Shown: positions 8,757-17,445 of the stretch, one piece after another
How the letters are laid out: every line of letters begins with the position of its first letter
Numbering within the stretch: position 1 is the stretch's first letter
From: a virus
Reading direction: 5' to 3' (one strand)
Virus record (IMG/VR): IMGVR_UViG_3300035565_000019
Span: 1 to 56,658 of that record
Length of the DNA stretch: 56,658 bases
Translations under genes and position numbers: made by a program
The notes under the pieces: generated by a model
What the model was told of the DNA's origin: nothing
Databases searched by the model: none
What the model saw: the letters and a program-made list of their open reading frames with translations, nothing else

Positions 8757-8993
8757 ATGAAAGAATCAATAGTACAATCTAGGCATTGGGATAATCCTGA
8801 AATAAAAGTCAGGATTGACCAAAAAGGAATCGAAGTAGAAATCTCACTGGAAGATTTTTGCAAAGCAGTAGTTGCAGAGATACCACATCCAGCGTTTACA
8901 TTTACTCGTAAGAGTCTTGAAACGGATATTCTCGGAGCATTAGAGATTGTTCTTAACAAGACAAAAGAAGCGACCAACCACGCAGTACATTAA
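8757..8993 (+). CDS. Small hypothetical protein
   Basis: A 78-aa acidic protein. ATG 8757 follows AGGAGGCAGT, an excellent ribosome site; longer readings of this frame run into the surface-protein gene on the same strand and are not needed. It contains a predicted beta pair (IKVRIDQKGIEVEISLEDF) and two C-terminal helices. I do not recognise the family. It may be an assembly chaperone for the adjacent surface protein. Confidence 0.65.
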   Translation: MKESIVQSRHWDNPEIKVRIDQKGIEVEISLEDFCKAVVAEIPHPAFTFTRKSLETDILGALEIVLNKTKEATNHAVH

Positions 8994-9005
8994 AGGAGTT
9001 TTGCT

Positions 9006-9371
9006 ATGCAAACCAAGTTTGACCCTACAAAAAATCATGGCGTTATTTATAATCATCCCGCTGCTATGTTCGAACAAAACGGCATTTTATATGACGGTGT
9101 TGGCGAGCCTATTGAGCAAGCCAAGCCAAAGTCTACGACGCCTTACAAGCAGCCAGTGGCCAAAACTAAAATTGCTAAAAACGTAACGCCTGAAGATTTT
9201 CTAAGTGACATTCTTGATGGCGGGCCTGTAACCCAGGCCAATGTGAAAAAAGAATCCGAACTGCGCAAGCTAGATTGGTCTGACATACAAATGGCAGCCA
9301 TTACAATGAACATTGAAAAGTTCAAGAAAGGCTCGACTAATATGTGGAAGTTGGCAGAGGAGCAAGCATAA
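9006..9371 (+). CDS. Hypothetical protein
   Basis: A 121-aa protein after an AAAGGAG site. The N-terminal part (FDPTKNHGVIYNHPAAMFEQNGILYDGVGEP) resembles short phage proteins that look like membrane-less linker domains. The rest is Lys-rich and helical. Its stop overlaps the start of the methyltransferase-glycosyltransferase gene (TAATG), so the two are co-translated. Confidence 0.55.
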   Translation: MQTKFDPTKNHGVIYNHPAAMFEQNGILYDGVGEPIEQAKPKSTTPYKQPVAKTKIAKNVTPEDFLSDILDGGPVTQANVKKESELRKLDWSDIQMAAITMNIEKFKKGSTNMWKLAEEQA

Positions 9372-10957
9372 TGGTCTGGAAAATCGATGGTGCACAAGGC
9401 GCCGAGAGCAAAAAGATCGTTTGGGAAGCTGCGCCCTATTTGCGCGGCAAAGGACTTGACCTTGGCGCAGGAATGTTCAAGATCATCCCGCATGCTATCT
9501 CTGTAGATAGCGGGGATCATGCTGCTTTATTTGGCCATCACTTTGTCGCAGAGTTAAAGTTGAATTGCGAAAAACTGGATATTATCGCTTCGCAGTCCAT
9601 GGATTATGTGTTTAGCAGCCATTTACTGGAGCATATCGAAGATCACAAAGCAGCCTTGAAAGAGTGGTGGCGCGTTATTAAGCAAGGCGGCAAACTCGTA
9701 CTGTATCTGCCGCATGCTGACTTCTATCCGCGCATGGGTCAACCTGGCGCCAACCCGACACATCTGCATGACTTCCTGCCGCAAGATATTATTGACGCTA
9801 TGAAGGAAATATCATCAGAAGCACATCAGTTTGATTTGATAGACTGCCAAGAACGGAACGAAGGCGAGGAGTATTCAATGTTCTTGGTATTCCGGAAGAT
9901 CCAAGCTAAAAGCCCATCGTTTACTTACAAACTTGATAAGTTTAGCGGTCAAAAAAGCGCGCTTGTCTGTCGCTTTGGCGCATTTGGCGACCTGATGCAA
10001 GCATCTAGCGTGTTTGCTGGATTAAAGAAGCAAGGATACCATGTTACATTGATGACTAGCCTGCCTGGAGCTGATGTCGTGTCACAAGACCCACATATTG
10101 ATTCAGTAATGTTGTTGGATGTCGATCAGATTCCTAATGCGAACCTCGGAGACTTTTGGCGCTACCAAGCCAAGAAGTTTGATAAATTCGTCAATCTGTC
10201 TGAGTCAGTCGAAGGCACATTCTTGGCTATGGGCGGACGTACTCCTCATGCATGGCCACCTGCGCTACGTCATAAGATGATGAACAAGAATTATGTCGAG
10301 TTCCAGCATGAGCTAGCTGGAGTGCCGCATGATCCGCAAGTCAAATTCTTTGCAACTGAAGACGAAAAGAAGTGGGCGAAAAAAGAGCGCGCTAAGATGG
10401 ACGAGTTTGTCGTTATGTGGTCACTTGCAGGCTCCAGCGTACACAAAGCATGGGCTGGCCTTGATAACATCATGGCTGCTTTGCTTATACAATATCCTAC
10501 TGTACATATTGTATTGGTAGGCGGGCCAGAGTGCGCAATGCTTGAAGCAGGATGGGAGAAGGAATCCCGTGTAACCAAGACATGCGGCAAATGGAGTATT
10601 CGTCAATCGTTGTCATTTATTACCGAGGCCAATTTACTAATAGGGCCCGAGACTGGAGTTATGAATGCTGCTGCGAATGAAGAAGTGCCGAAGATCTTGT
10701 TTTTATCTCATTCGACTAAAGAGAACCTATCACGTGATTGGGTTAACACAACATCCTTGTATGGTAAAGGAACTAAGTGCAAGGGACGTGGTGATGATGA
10801 AGCACCAGCATGCCACCAAATGCATTATGGGTTCGAGCACTGCACTAAAGACGAGGAGAGCGGTACGTCGCAGTGCCAAAAGGATATTTCGGTCGAGGAA
10901 GTTTTCTATCACGCGACATGCATCATTGACATAGGTGTGGAGAGGATGAGGGCTTAA
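9371..10957 (+). CDS. Bifunctional SAM methyltransferase - GT9 (heptosyltransferase-like) fusion
   Basis: A 528-aa two-domain enzyme. Residues 1-180 form a class I methyltransferase (GLDLGAGMFKI at 28-38, SSHLLEHIEDH at 82-92, GGKLVLYLPH at 107-115). Residues 195-520 resemble glycosyltransferase family 9, the ADP-heptose:LPS heptosyltransferases: VCRFGAFGDLMQASSVF at 199-215, MWSLAGSSVHKAW, HIVLVGGPE and GPETGVMNAAANEEVP, the nucleotide-sugar site. A Cys-rich tail (CKGRGDDEAPACHQMHYG) follows, as in bacterial GT9 proteins. GT9 enzymes add sugars to LPS core; here the acceptor may be host LPS or a virion glycan. ATG 9371 overlaps the previous stop. Confidence 0.8.
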   Translation: MVWKIDGAQGAESKKIVWEAAPYLRGKGLDLGAGMFKIIPHAISVDSGDHAALFGHHFVAELKLNCEKLDIIASQSMDYVFSSHLLEHIEDHKAALKEWWRVIKQGGKLVLYLPHADFYPRMGQPGANPTHLHDFLPQDIIDAMKEISSEAHQFDLIDCQERNEGEEYSMFLVFRKIQAKSPSFTYKLDKFSGQKSALVCRFGAFGDLMQASSVFAGLKKQGYHVTLMTSLPGADVVSQDPHIDSVMLLDVDQIPNANLGDFWRYQAKKFDKFVNLSESVEGTFLAMGGRTPHAWPPALRHKMMNKNYVEFQHELAGVPHDPQVKFFATEDEKKWAKKERAKMDEFVVMWSLAGSSVHKAWAGLDNIMAALLIQYPTVHIVLVGGPECAMLEAGWEKESRVTKTCGKWSIRQSLSFITEANLLIGPETGVMNAAANEEVPKILFLSHSTKENLSRDWVNTTSLYGKGTKCKGRGDDEAPACHQMHYGFEHCTKDEESGTSQCQKDISVEEVFYHATCIIDIGVERMRA

Positions 10958-10958
10958 C

Positions 10959-11915
10959 ATGGCGACTTCAGGCACATACAGTTTTACTTGCAATCGAGAC
11001 CAGATCATCCGCGATGCAATGCTTAATATTGCAAAGCTAGATGAAATAGAAGGCCCGACACCTCAAGAAACAATTGATTGTGCCTTTAAGCTGAATATGC
11101 TGGTCAAGCAGTGGATGGGTACAAAAGACTTTGCGCCTGGACTTAAGGAGTGGACGCAACGTCGAGGCTTCCTTTACATGGATGGTCGCACTGGCAAGTA
11201 TAGCCTTAGTCCGACATCTGTTGGATGGACTAACACGTTCAATAGCACCACTACAATGGCGTCAGTATCGTCTGGCTCTATTATTGCAGTTACATCATCT
11301 GCTAACATGACTGCAGGTGATAACATTGGACTTGACCTTGATATAGGGTATATTTACTGGTCTACCATTGCAATCGGCGGAATATCTGGCAATAACATAA
11401 CTATTGCCGGCACTGTTCCGTCGTTGGCGTCTAAAAGCTCAATTGTTTATAGTTACACTACTGGCGCGCAGCAGCCATTAGAAGTGCGCACAGCATTTCT
11501 ACGTGATTCGTTTTACAGTGATACGCCATTAAAATTGATGACTTCTAGCGAGTATGATTATTTGCCAAACAAGACTGATCCTAATAATCTTTCTGATCCA
11601 ACTGCTATTTATTACGAATGGCAATTGGCGCAAGGTAATCTTTACGTCGATGTCGGTGGTGCTGCGGATTTGTCCAAGTATATTTGCTTGACATACTTGG
11701 AGGAGACCCAAGATTTTAATAATCCAGCAGATGCTCCAGAATATCCGCAAGAATGGTTTTTACCATTGACTCTGGGTTTAGCAAAGCAGATAGCGCCAAT
11801 GTATCGTGCAGAGTGGACTCCGTTGCTGCAAGACAACTATACGACTGCGTTGGCAATAGCGCAGAAGAAAGGTGCAAACCGCGAAACGCTGTACTTCCAA
11901 CCAGGGCTAGACTAA
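10959..11915 (+). CDS. Head-tail connector/adaptor-like protein
   Basis: A 318-aa protein with the pattern of podovirus connector proteins: GTYSFTCNRDQIIRDAMLNI near the start, two helices (ETIDCAFKLNMLVKQWMG), a beta domain and a C-terminal QEWFLPLTLGLAKQIAPMYR helix. This family is found just upstream of the stabilisation protein and docks under the portal to plug or extend the channel. Its TAATG overlap with the next gene supports the pairing. Confidence 0.7.
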   Translation: MATSGTYSFTCNRDQIIRDAMLNIAKLDEIEGPTPQETIDCAFKLNMLVKQWMGTKDFAPGLKEWTQRRGFLYMDGRTGKYSLSPTSVGWTNTFNSTTTMASVSSGSIIAVTSSANMTAGDNIGLDLDIGYIYWSTIAIGGISGNNITIAGTVPSLASKSSIVYSYTTGAQQPLEVRTAFLRDSFYSDTPLKLMTSSEYDYLPNKTDPNNLSDPTAIYYEWQLAQGNLYVDVGGAADLSKYICLTYLEETQDFNNPADAPEYPQEWFLPLTLGLAKQIAPMYRAEWTPLLQDNYTTALAIAQKKGANRETLYFQPGLD

Positions 11916-13399
11916 TGCCGCTCACACCCCTTTCATTGTTCGGAACAAGCATCAAGTCGATATCTCCTGCCATGACAGCACAGAGACGCTTGAATTGCTT
12001 TTACATTCCAAGGGACGATGGTGATAAGAGTTCAATTGCGCTGATTGGTACCCCAGGATTACTTTTGTGGGCATCTTTGCCTACTTACCCCATACGAGGG
12101 TGGCGCGTGGTGGGCTCTACGCTCTACGTAGTCGCGGGTGCCGTATTCTATAAAGTGAGCACAGCAGGCACTATTACTGCCATCCCAGTCACATTCGGTA
12201 CGGGCATACCACTAGGCACTAATAAAGTGAGTATGGTGGATAATGGCGTTCAGCTAGGCATTGTTGATCACATCAACCTGTACTGCTATACCATTACTAC
12301 AGGCTCTTACCAACAGTCTAATTTGAATTCTGCTGAGGCATTCGGTATTGTTTCAGACTTCGCCACCCAGGGCGTTGCTGGCGCGACCACTATCACGTTC
12401 CTTAATGGCCGTTGCACTGCTGAGAAAGCTGGTTCACGTCAGGCTTATACGAGCGGTTCGTATGACATTACTGCATGGGGCGGAAACGCCACACACAGCG
12501 CCCTAATATTCTTCACAAAGGAAAATGCTGCTGATCTATTGGTGGCTGTCGAAGCATTTAATGGCACAATGATTTTATGGGGGGATTCGACGATTGAATA
12601 CTGGCAAGACGTTGGTACTTCACCGTTGCCATATTCCCGTATTCAAGGCGCGACACAGACATATGGGTTAGCTGCTAAATCATCAAGGGCGGTGGTAGAA
12701 AACACATTGTTCTTCTTGGCCAAGAACCCGCAAGGTCATATTAAAGTGATGTCGATATCTAATGGATATGCCCCGCAACGCGTAAGTACCGACGACGTAG
12801 ACGATTTCATAAATGACATGACTTCATTTACAGACGCGGCAGCTCTGACTTATGTCGCCTATGGGCATACGATGTATCAGCTGACCTTCCCCACTGACGG
12901 AAGAACCCTGTTGTATGACACGACGACAAAAGTCTGGCAAGAGGCGCAGACAGGGCTAGATTTGATTGGGCGTCATCAAGCTGAACTCGGCATTTCTTTT
13001 AATGGCCAGAATATCGCTGGTGATTATTCAAGTGGAAGTATGTACACGTTTGATGAATATACCTTCACTGATAATGGTGTGGCTATAAAGCGCCAAGTAG
13101 CGTCCAAACATATCCGTAACGGAGGCAATCCGCTCACCCTGTCAGAGCTTGTGCTTGATATAGAAACTGGTGTCGGATTGCAGGCTAGTCAGGGCAATGA
13201 CCCGCAAATAGCCATGGAGCGCTCTAAGGATGGCGGTAGAACATACGGGCAACCCAGACTGACATCGATGGGCAAGGCTGGCCAGTATCTGTCCCCAAAA
13301 GTTCGCTGGCGCAGACTAGGCACGAGTGATGACCATGTGTTTCGCTTCACCGTGACCGACCCTGTAAAGTTTGTAGTTACTGGAGGCTCTGTATCATGA
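11915..13399 (+). CDS. Packaged DNA stabilisation protein, P22 gp10-like
   Basis: A 494-aa protein of the phage stabilisation family, close to P22 gp10 in length (472 aa). Recognisable parts are the start MPLTPLSLFGTSIKS, IALIGTPGLLLWASL, WRVVGSTLYVVAGAVFY, then EYWQDVGTSPLPYSRIQGAT, NTLFFLAKNPQGHIKV and ISNGYAPQRVST. gp10 closes the portal complex after packaging and holds the tail spikes or needle. The ATG lies inside the previous stop codon (TAATG). Longer in-frame starts fall in the upstream gene and are rejected. Confidence 0.85.
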   Translation: MPLTPLSLFGTSIKSISPAMTAQRRLNCFYIPRDDGDKSSIALIGTPGLLLWASLPTYPIRGWRVVGSTLYVVAGAVFYKVSTAGTITAIPVTFGTGIPLGTNKVSMVDNGVQLGIVDHINLYCYTITTGSYQQSNLNSAEAFGIVSDFATQGVAGATTITFLNGRCTAEKAGSRQAYTSGSYDITAWGGNATHSALIFFTKENAADLLVAVEAFNGTMILWGDSTIEYWQDVGTSPLPYSRIQGATQTYGLAAKSSRAVVENTLFFLAKNPQGHIKVMSISNGYAPQRVSTDDVDDFINDMTSFTDAAALTYVAYGHTMYQLTFPTDGRTLLYDTTTKVWQEAQTGLDLIGRHQAELGISFNGQNIAGDYSSGSMYTFDEYTFTDNGVAIKRQVASKHIRNGGNPLTLSELVLDIETGVGLQASQGNDPQIAMERSKDGGRTYGQPRLTSMGKAGQYLSPKVRWRRLGTSDDHVFRFTVTDPVKFVVTGGSVS

Positions 13400-13662
13400 G
13401 CGCAAAACTCAGTCCACCCCCGTTTCAAAATGCAGTAGATGAGAACGGTAGTAAATTGTCTAGCTTGTGGAATGCTTGGATAAGCGCTTTGTACAGCTAT
13501 GTTCAGACGGCTAATTCTATAATAACTGAGTCTGCGGCAGTAATATCAGCTAATTATTCGATAAATTCTGGTAACAATGGCGCTAGTGTCAGCCCAGTGA
13601 CAATAGCAAGCGGCATGACTGTAACTGTCCCAACTGGGTCTATTTGGTTAATCTTGGTGTGA
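13396..13662 (+). CDS. Small tail-region protein
   Basis: An 88-aa protein overlapping the stabilisation gene by 4 bases. The first half (PPPFQNAVDENGSKLSSLWNAWI) resembles the N-terminal segment of podovirus proteins that attach fibres; the rest is a Ser/Asn/Val-rich beta strand region. It may be the adaptor or N-terminal module for the fibre gene 7 bases downstream. Confidence 0.6.
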   Translation: MSAKLSPPPFQNAVDENGSKLSSLWNAWISALYSYVQTANSIITESAAVISANYSINSGNNGASVSPVTIASGMTVTVPTGSIWLILV

Positions 13663-13669
13663 GGTCAAA

Positions 13670-14743
13670 ATGTCAGTAGGAATTAGAGCAGGAGCGACAA
13701 GCGGGGCACTTCAAGTGAATGGGGTGGATGCAGTCACGTTCGACTCCACGGGCCTAACAGGAGGTACTGGTTCGATAACTGGGAACATAAATCCGACTTC
13801 TCTGAATTCAGGCCAACTCTCAGGCTTCCGTAATAAAATCATCAACGGCGACATGATGGTGTCGCAGGTGAATGCAAGCACTTCTGTCACGGTGACTGCC
13901 GCCGCTGCATTGAACTATACAATCGACCAATGGTACTCATACTGCACTGGCGCTAACGTAACTGCTCAGCGTGTCGCAGGAACGAGCAATGACAGGTATC
14001 GCTACCAATTCACGGGAGCGGCTTCTGTAACCGCAATAGGCTTCGCTCAACGTATCGAGCAAGCTAACGTGTACGACTTGGCGGGGCAGACGGCAATCGT
14101 CGGGGTTGACCTTTCAAACTCTTTGCTCACTACTGTCACATGGACATTGAATTATGCGAACAGTGCAGATACGTTCGGCACTCTTGCAAGTCCGACAGTA
14201 ACGCAGATTGCTACAGGAGCATTCACGGTAAGCAATTCGCTGACTCGTTTCTACACTCCGGCAATAAGTATTCCGGCAGAGGCAACAACTGGTCTTGAAT
14301 TAAAGTTGACAGTTGGGGCACAAACATCTGGGACTTGGGTAATTGGTAAGGTGCAACTCGAACAAGTATCCGCAGGGGCAACTTTAGGTACAGCGTTCGA
14401 GCATGTTCCTTATGAAACACAGCTCAGGTGGTGTCAGAGGTATGTACGACCTATTTCTACACAAGGCAATGGACAATTTGTGGGGCAAGCATTTAATGCT
14501 ACTGGTGCAAATTGGGTTACTTTTGGAGTACCGATGCGCGGGGCGGTTACTTTGTCGCAAACTACAGGAGCGTATACAACAAATGCCGCTGGTGCTAATC
14601 AAGCTATCACTACATTAGTAGTGCAGCCGGGGGGTCAAGCAGGTGACATTTGGCTAAATACTACAACCGCGACGGGGTTAGTTGCAGGAAATGCTACTGT
14701 TTTACAGCCCGCAACAGGTACTTGCATCTTGTCACAAATGTAA
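13670..14743 (+). CDS. Tail fibre protein
   Basis: A 357-aa fibre. Residues 1-60 hold short beta repeats (GALQVNGVDAVTFDSTGLTGG). The motif RNKIINGDMMVSQ followed by YTIDQWYSY begins a carbohydrate-binding-like domain common in phage fibres. The end has the conserved TWVIGKVQLEQVSAGATLG ... FEHVPYETQLRWCQRYV signature. Such domains contact surface sugars or capsule. Confidence 0.75.
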   Translation: MSVGIRAGATSGALQVNGVDAVTFDSTGLTGGTGSITGNINPTSLNSGQLSGFRNKIINGDMMVSQVNASTSVTVTAAAALNYTIDQWYSYCTGANVTAQRVAGTSNDRYRYQFTGAASVTAIGFAQRIEQANVYDLAGQTAIVGVDLSNSLLTTVTWTLNYANSADTFGTLASPTVTQIATGAFTVSNSLTRFYTPAISIPAEATTGLELKLTVGAQTSGTWVIGKVQLEQVSAGATLGTAFEHVPYETQLRWCQRYVRPISTQGNGQFVGQAFNATGANWVTFGVPMRGAVTLSQTTGAYTTNAAGANQAITTLVVQPGGQAGDIWLNTTTATGLVAGNATVLQPATGTCILSQM

Positions 14744-14745
14744 TC

Positions 14746-15072
14746 ATGGCATCCTTCTTCTACCCCCTGTACGCAATCGCAAGTCTGCTAGTGACCATCT
14801 CGGCATTCTTTCTCGCGCCTATACTTCCGATATTTGCAAACGACAAAGGAATGCTCCCTTCTTGGCTGTCTTGGTATCAGATGCCAGACAATCCATTATG
14901 GGGAGACAACTTATGGGCAATAGACAATCCTTCCTATAGCAAGTATCGCTTGGCTATGACTTACCAATGGAGGAATCCCGCCTTATGCTTGTCCCGCTTC
15001 TCCGTCTTTTGTGTTAACTATAAATCAAGTAAGCGCAGACTAAATGTTAAAGCTACATACAATAGAATTTGA
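14746..15072 (+). CDS. Small membrane protein, DUF7338-like
   Basis: A 108-aa protein starting with a hydrophobic segment (YPLYAIASLLVTISAFFLAPILP, about residues 5-28). It continues with a conserved phage pattern: WLSWYQMPDNPLWGDNLW and a later YQWRNPALCLS. Proteins of this pattern are widespread in phages and are of unknown function, usually near tail or lysis genes. ATG 14746 is chosen because it lies right after the fibre stop. Its end overlaps the oxygenase gene by 29 bases. Confidence 0.65.
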   Translation: MASFFYPLYAIASLLVTISAFFLAPILPIFANDKGMLPSWLSWYQMPDNPLWGDNLWAIDNPSYSKYRLAMTYQWRNPALCLSRFSVFCVNYKSSKRRLNVKATYNRI

Positions 15073-15592
15073 TGTTAAACCTTTATTAAAGGTAATTGAG
15101 GACAACCCACAGCTATGGAACCAGCATACATCGCGCACAAAGTCTCTTGACTCGCCACATCGCGATATGTCGGACATTTGGGTTAGATACAATGATCCCA
15201 AAAATTTTACAGGAGATCGTCTAGCATTCAATGAGCCACATGAGTCAGTATGGTATCCATCAGCCGCCATACCTTATGTCAAGGATATTGTATATGATAT
15301 AATGTGCAGGGTTAAAGGTGAACGTCTTGGGGGCATATTAATTACTAAATTACCAGCGGGTAGGCAATGTTATCCGCATATAGACGGAGGTTGGCATGCC
15401 AAATATTATGATAAATATGCTGTTCAATTAGCCGGGCATCCACTTCAATCATTTAATGTCGGGAACGAAAAATTAGTGACGAAGGCTGGAGATGTGTTTC
15501 AATTTGAGAATGATGTAATTCATTGGGTAGAAAATAACAGCCCTGAAGACAGAATTACCCTTATAGTTTGCATTAGGAGCGATCGTGGATAA
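15044..15592 (+). CDS. 2-oxoglutarate/Fe(II) oxygenase, Asp/Asn beta-hydroxylase type
   Basis: A 182-aa single-domain dioxygenase. The iron ligands are visible as H112-x-D114 in CYPHIDGGWH and a distal H160 in VIHWVENNS, with R170 (EDRITLIVCIRSD) as the 2-oxoglutarate anchor. Enzymes of this fold hydroxylate Asp/Asn/Pro side chains or small molecules. The gene follows fibre genes and is directly followed by a cupin, so virion-protein hydroxylation is a natural hypothesis, but no target is visible. It is more AT-rich than the flanking structural genes. Confidence 0.75.
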   Translation: MLKLHTIEFDVKPLLKVIEDNPQLWNQHTSRTKSLDSPHRDMSDIWVRYNDPKNFTGDRLAFNEPHESVWYPSAAIPYVKDIVYDIMCRVKGERLGGILITKLPAGRQCYPHIDGGWHAKYYDKYAVQLAGHPLQSFNVGNEKLVTKAGDVFQFENDVIHWVENNSPEDRITLIVCIRSDRG

Positions 15593-15908
15593 AGTTGAAA
15601 TCAAGACACTGCATCATTTTTCCAATGGAGTTTATGCAAAGGAAATGCATATTCCTATGAATCATCATGCTCAAACACATAAGCACTCTTATGACCACAT
15701 GAGCATTTTAGCTAAAGGTAAAGTTGGAATATTTGTAAATGAGAATCCGGAAGTAATTTATGAAGCTCCTGCTTGTATTGAAATTAAAGCTGGTATATCT
15801 CATACAATCAATGCTTATGAAGCCGCAGTCTGGTTTTGCATTCATAAGACAACAGAAACTGATGAGAAAAAAGTAGATTCAATACTGATTGAAAAGAACG
15901 GAGAATAA
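15585..15908 (+). CDS. Cupin-domain protein
   Basis: A 107-aa single cupin barrel. The metal-binding motif is HAQTHKHSYDHMSILAKGKV (around residues 28-47), with the second motif PACIEIKAGISHTINA. GTG is the likely start and overlaps the oxygenase gene by 8 bases. Small cupins can be dioxygenases, isomerases or sugar epimerases. The coupling suggests it works with the 2OG oxygenase or processes a sugar on the same acceptor. Confidence 0.75.
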   Translation: MDKVEIKTLHHFSNGVYAKEMHIPMNHHAQTHKHSYDHMSILAKGKVGIFVNENPEVIYEAPACIEIKAGISHTINAYEAAVWFCIHKTTETDEKKVDSILIEKNGE

Positions 15909-15909
15909 T

Positions 15910-17427
15910 ATGCCATTTGGATACGTAGCAGCGGGGATCGTGGTCGCAAACGTAGTAAGTTCAGCCACTGGGGGAAGCGGCAGCGGTATTTATGACATTA
16001 CAGGAAGCAAAGACCTTGCTAAAATCGGTAATATTTATGCTGCTGGCGTTGGCATTTACACCGGATTAAGCGCAATGGGTGTATTTAATGCGTCTTCTGG
16101 GATGCTTACGGAAGCTGATGCAGCATCTCTAGCTAATTCTGGTATGAGCGATCAAGCTATGACCACAGTTGCGCAGAACGTGGCAAACGGCTCTATGTCG
16201 TCAGCACAGGCAGGAGCATTTTCATCTCAAGTAGCCGCTGGGCAAATATCTTCTGAAGCAGCTACTTCAATTGCCACTGATATCAATAGTGGCGCTGTGT
16301 CGGCCAACGATGCTATTCAAATATCCTCCCAAGCCAATGTGATAAAAGCTGGTGGTACGCCCACAGGACTTGGTGATAAGGCACTGGCGTATATGAAAAC
16401 TGCGCAAGGTATAAATACTATCGCTAGTATACTTACTACAGGCGCGGGAGCAGCATACTCATCTGGCGTCTCTGGGCAGATAGGTCAAACCGCAATGACG
16501 GGGGCACAAAAAGCTGCGGACATTGTAGCCACTGCCGACCTACAAGCCGCAGCACAACAATCCCAAGCAGCGAAGGACGCTTCTGCGCAGCAAATAGCTG
16601 GCGGGCAGGCTGCTAAAACTGATATATCCGGCGCTGCTACACAGCAAACGGCGCTTGCACAACCATACATGTCTGCTGGCACTTCTGCATTGTCGCGGTT
16701 ATCAGAAGGACTAAAAACTGGCGGTGAATTTAATCAGCCATTCAAAATGGAAGAGTCTCCGCAATATAAATTTGCGCTTGAGCAAGGGATGCAGGCTATT
16801 GAAGGTAAAGCTGCTAAAGGTGGGACGCAACTATCCTCAGGAAACTTGGCTGCAATGACGGGATATGCGGTAGGTGAAGCAGGCCAATTCGAGCAGCAAG
16901 CATTTAGTCAATGGTTAGCCAGCAAGAATTTGGATATCGGCACATTGCAGAACATGGTTCGGACTGGCCAAGTGTCTTCACAGCAACTAGCGCAAGAGTT
17001 AGGCCAAGCAGGCGTCAGCCAGGCAACCATCGATCAATATATTGGCAATGTTGGAGCTGCAGGGACAGTAGGCGCAGCAGCAGCAACTGCCAAAGGGATT
17101 ACAGGCGCAGCAGAGGCACAAGCTGCAGGCACTGCTGGAGTGACCAAAGCCCAGACTGATATGATGCAACAACAGGGCGCGATAAGAGGCGGCGCTGGAA
17201 CTGATATTCTTGGTAAGATTCCTTCTGTAATTCAAGGATTAAGCAGTAGTACTCCCGCTAGTACACCCCAAGCACCAGGAACAACACCAATGTCTAACTT
17301 ACCAGCGCCAGGAACTATGAACACAACTCCGATGAGCGCGGGTGTTGTAGATTCTAGCGGCGGATTTGATGCGTTTGGCAACCCGATAGGCGGTGTTACA
17401 GACAATACCGGTAATTACTCAGGATAA
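15910..17427 (+). CDS. DNA ejection (internal virion) protein, P22 gp7-type
   Basis: A 505-aa Ala/Gly/Gln-rich protein. The middle carries the phage ejection signature PQYKFALEQGMQAIEGKAAKG, then GGTQLSSGNLAAMTGYAVGE (about residues 285-325). N-terminal hydrophobic segments (YVAAGIVVANVVSS; IYAAGVGIYTGLSAMGV) fit a protein that leaves the capsid and enters the host envelope. The C-terminus is Pro/Thr-rich. It begins the ejection cassette (15910-22357). ATG 15910 follows the cupin stop by one base. Confidence 0.75.
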   Translation: MPFGYVAAGIVVANVVSSATGGSGSGIYDITGSKDLAKIGNIYAAGVGIYTGLSAMGVFNASSGMLTEADAASLANSGMSDQAMTTVAQNVANGSMSSAQAGAFSSQVAAGQISSEAATSIATDINSGAVSANDAIQISSQANVIKAGGTPTGLGDKALAYMKTAQGINTIASILTTGAGAAYSSGVSGQIGQTAMTGAQKAADIVATADLQAAAQQSQAAKDASAQQIAGGQAAKTDISGAATQQTALAQPYMSAGTSALSRLSEGLKTGGEFNQPFKMEESPQYKFALEQGMQAIEGKAAKGGTQLSSGNLAAMTGYAVGEAGQFEQQAFSQWLASKNLDIGTLQNMVRTGQVSSQQLAQELGQAGVSQATIDQYIGNVGAAGTVGAAAATAKGITGAAEAQAAGTAGVTKAQTDMMQQQGAIRGGAGTDILGKIPSVIQGLSSSTPASTPQAPGTTPMSNLPAPGTMNTTPMSAGVVDSSGGFDAFGNPIGGVTDNTGNYSG

Positions 17428-17445
17428 TAAGTTAAGGAGAAGAAA

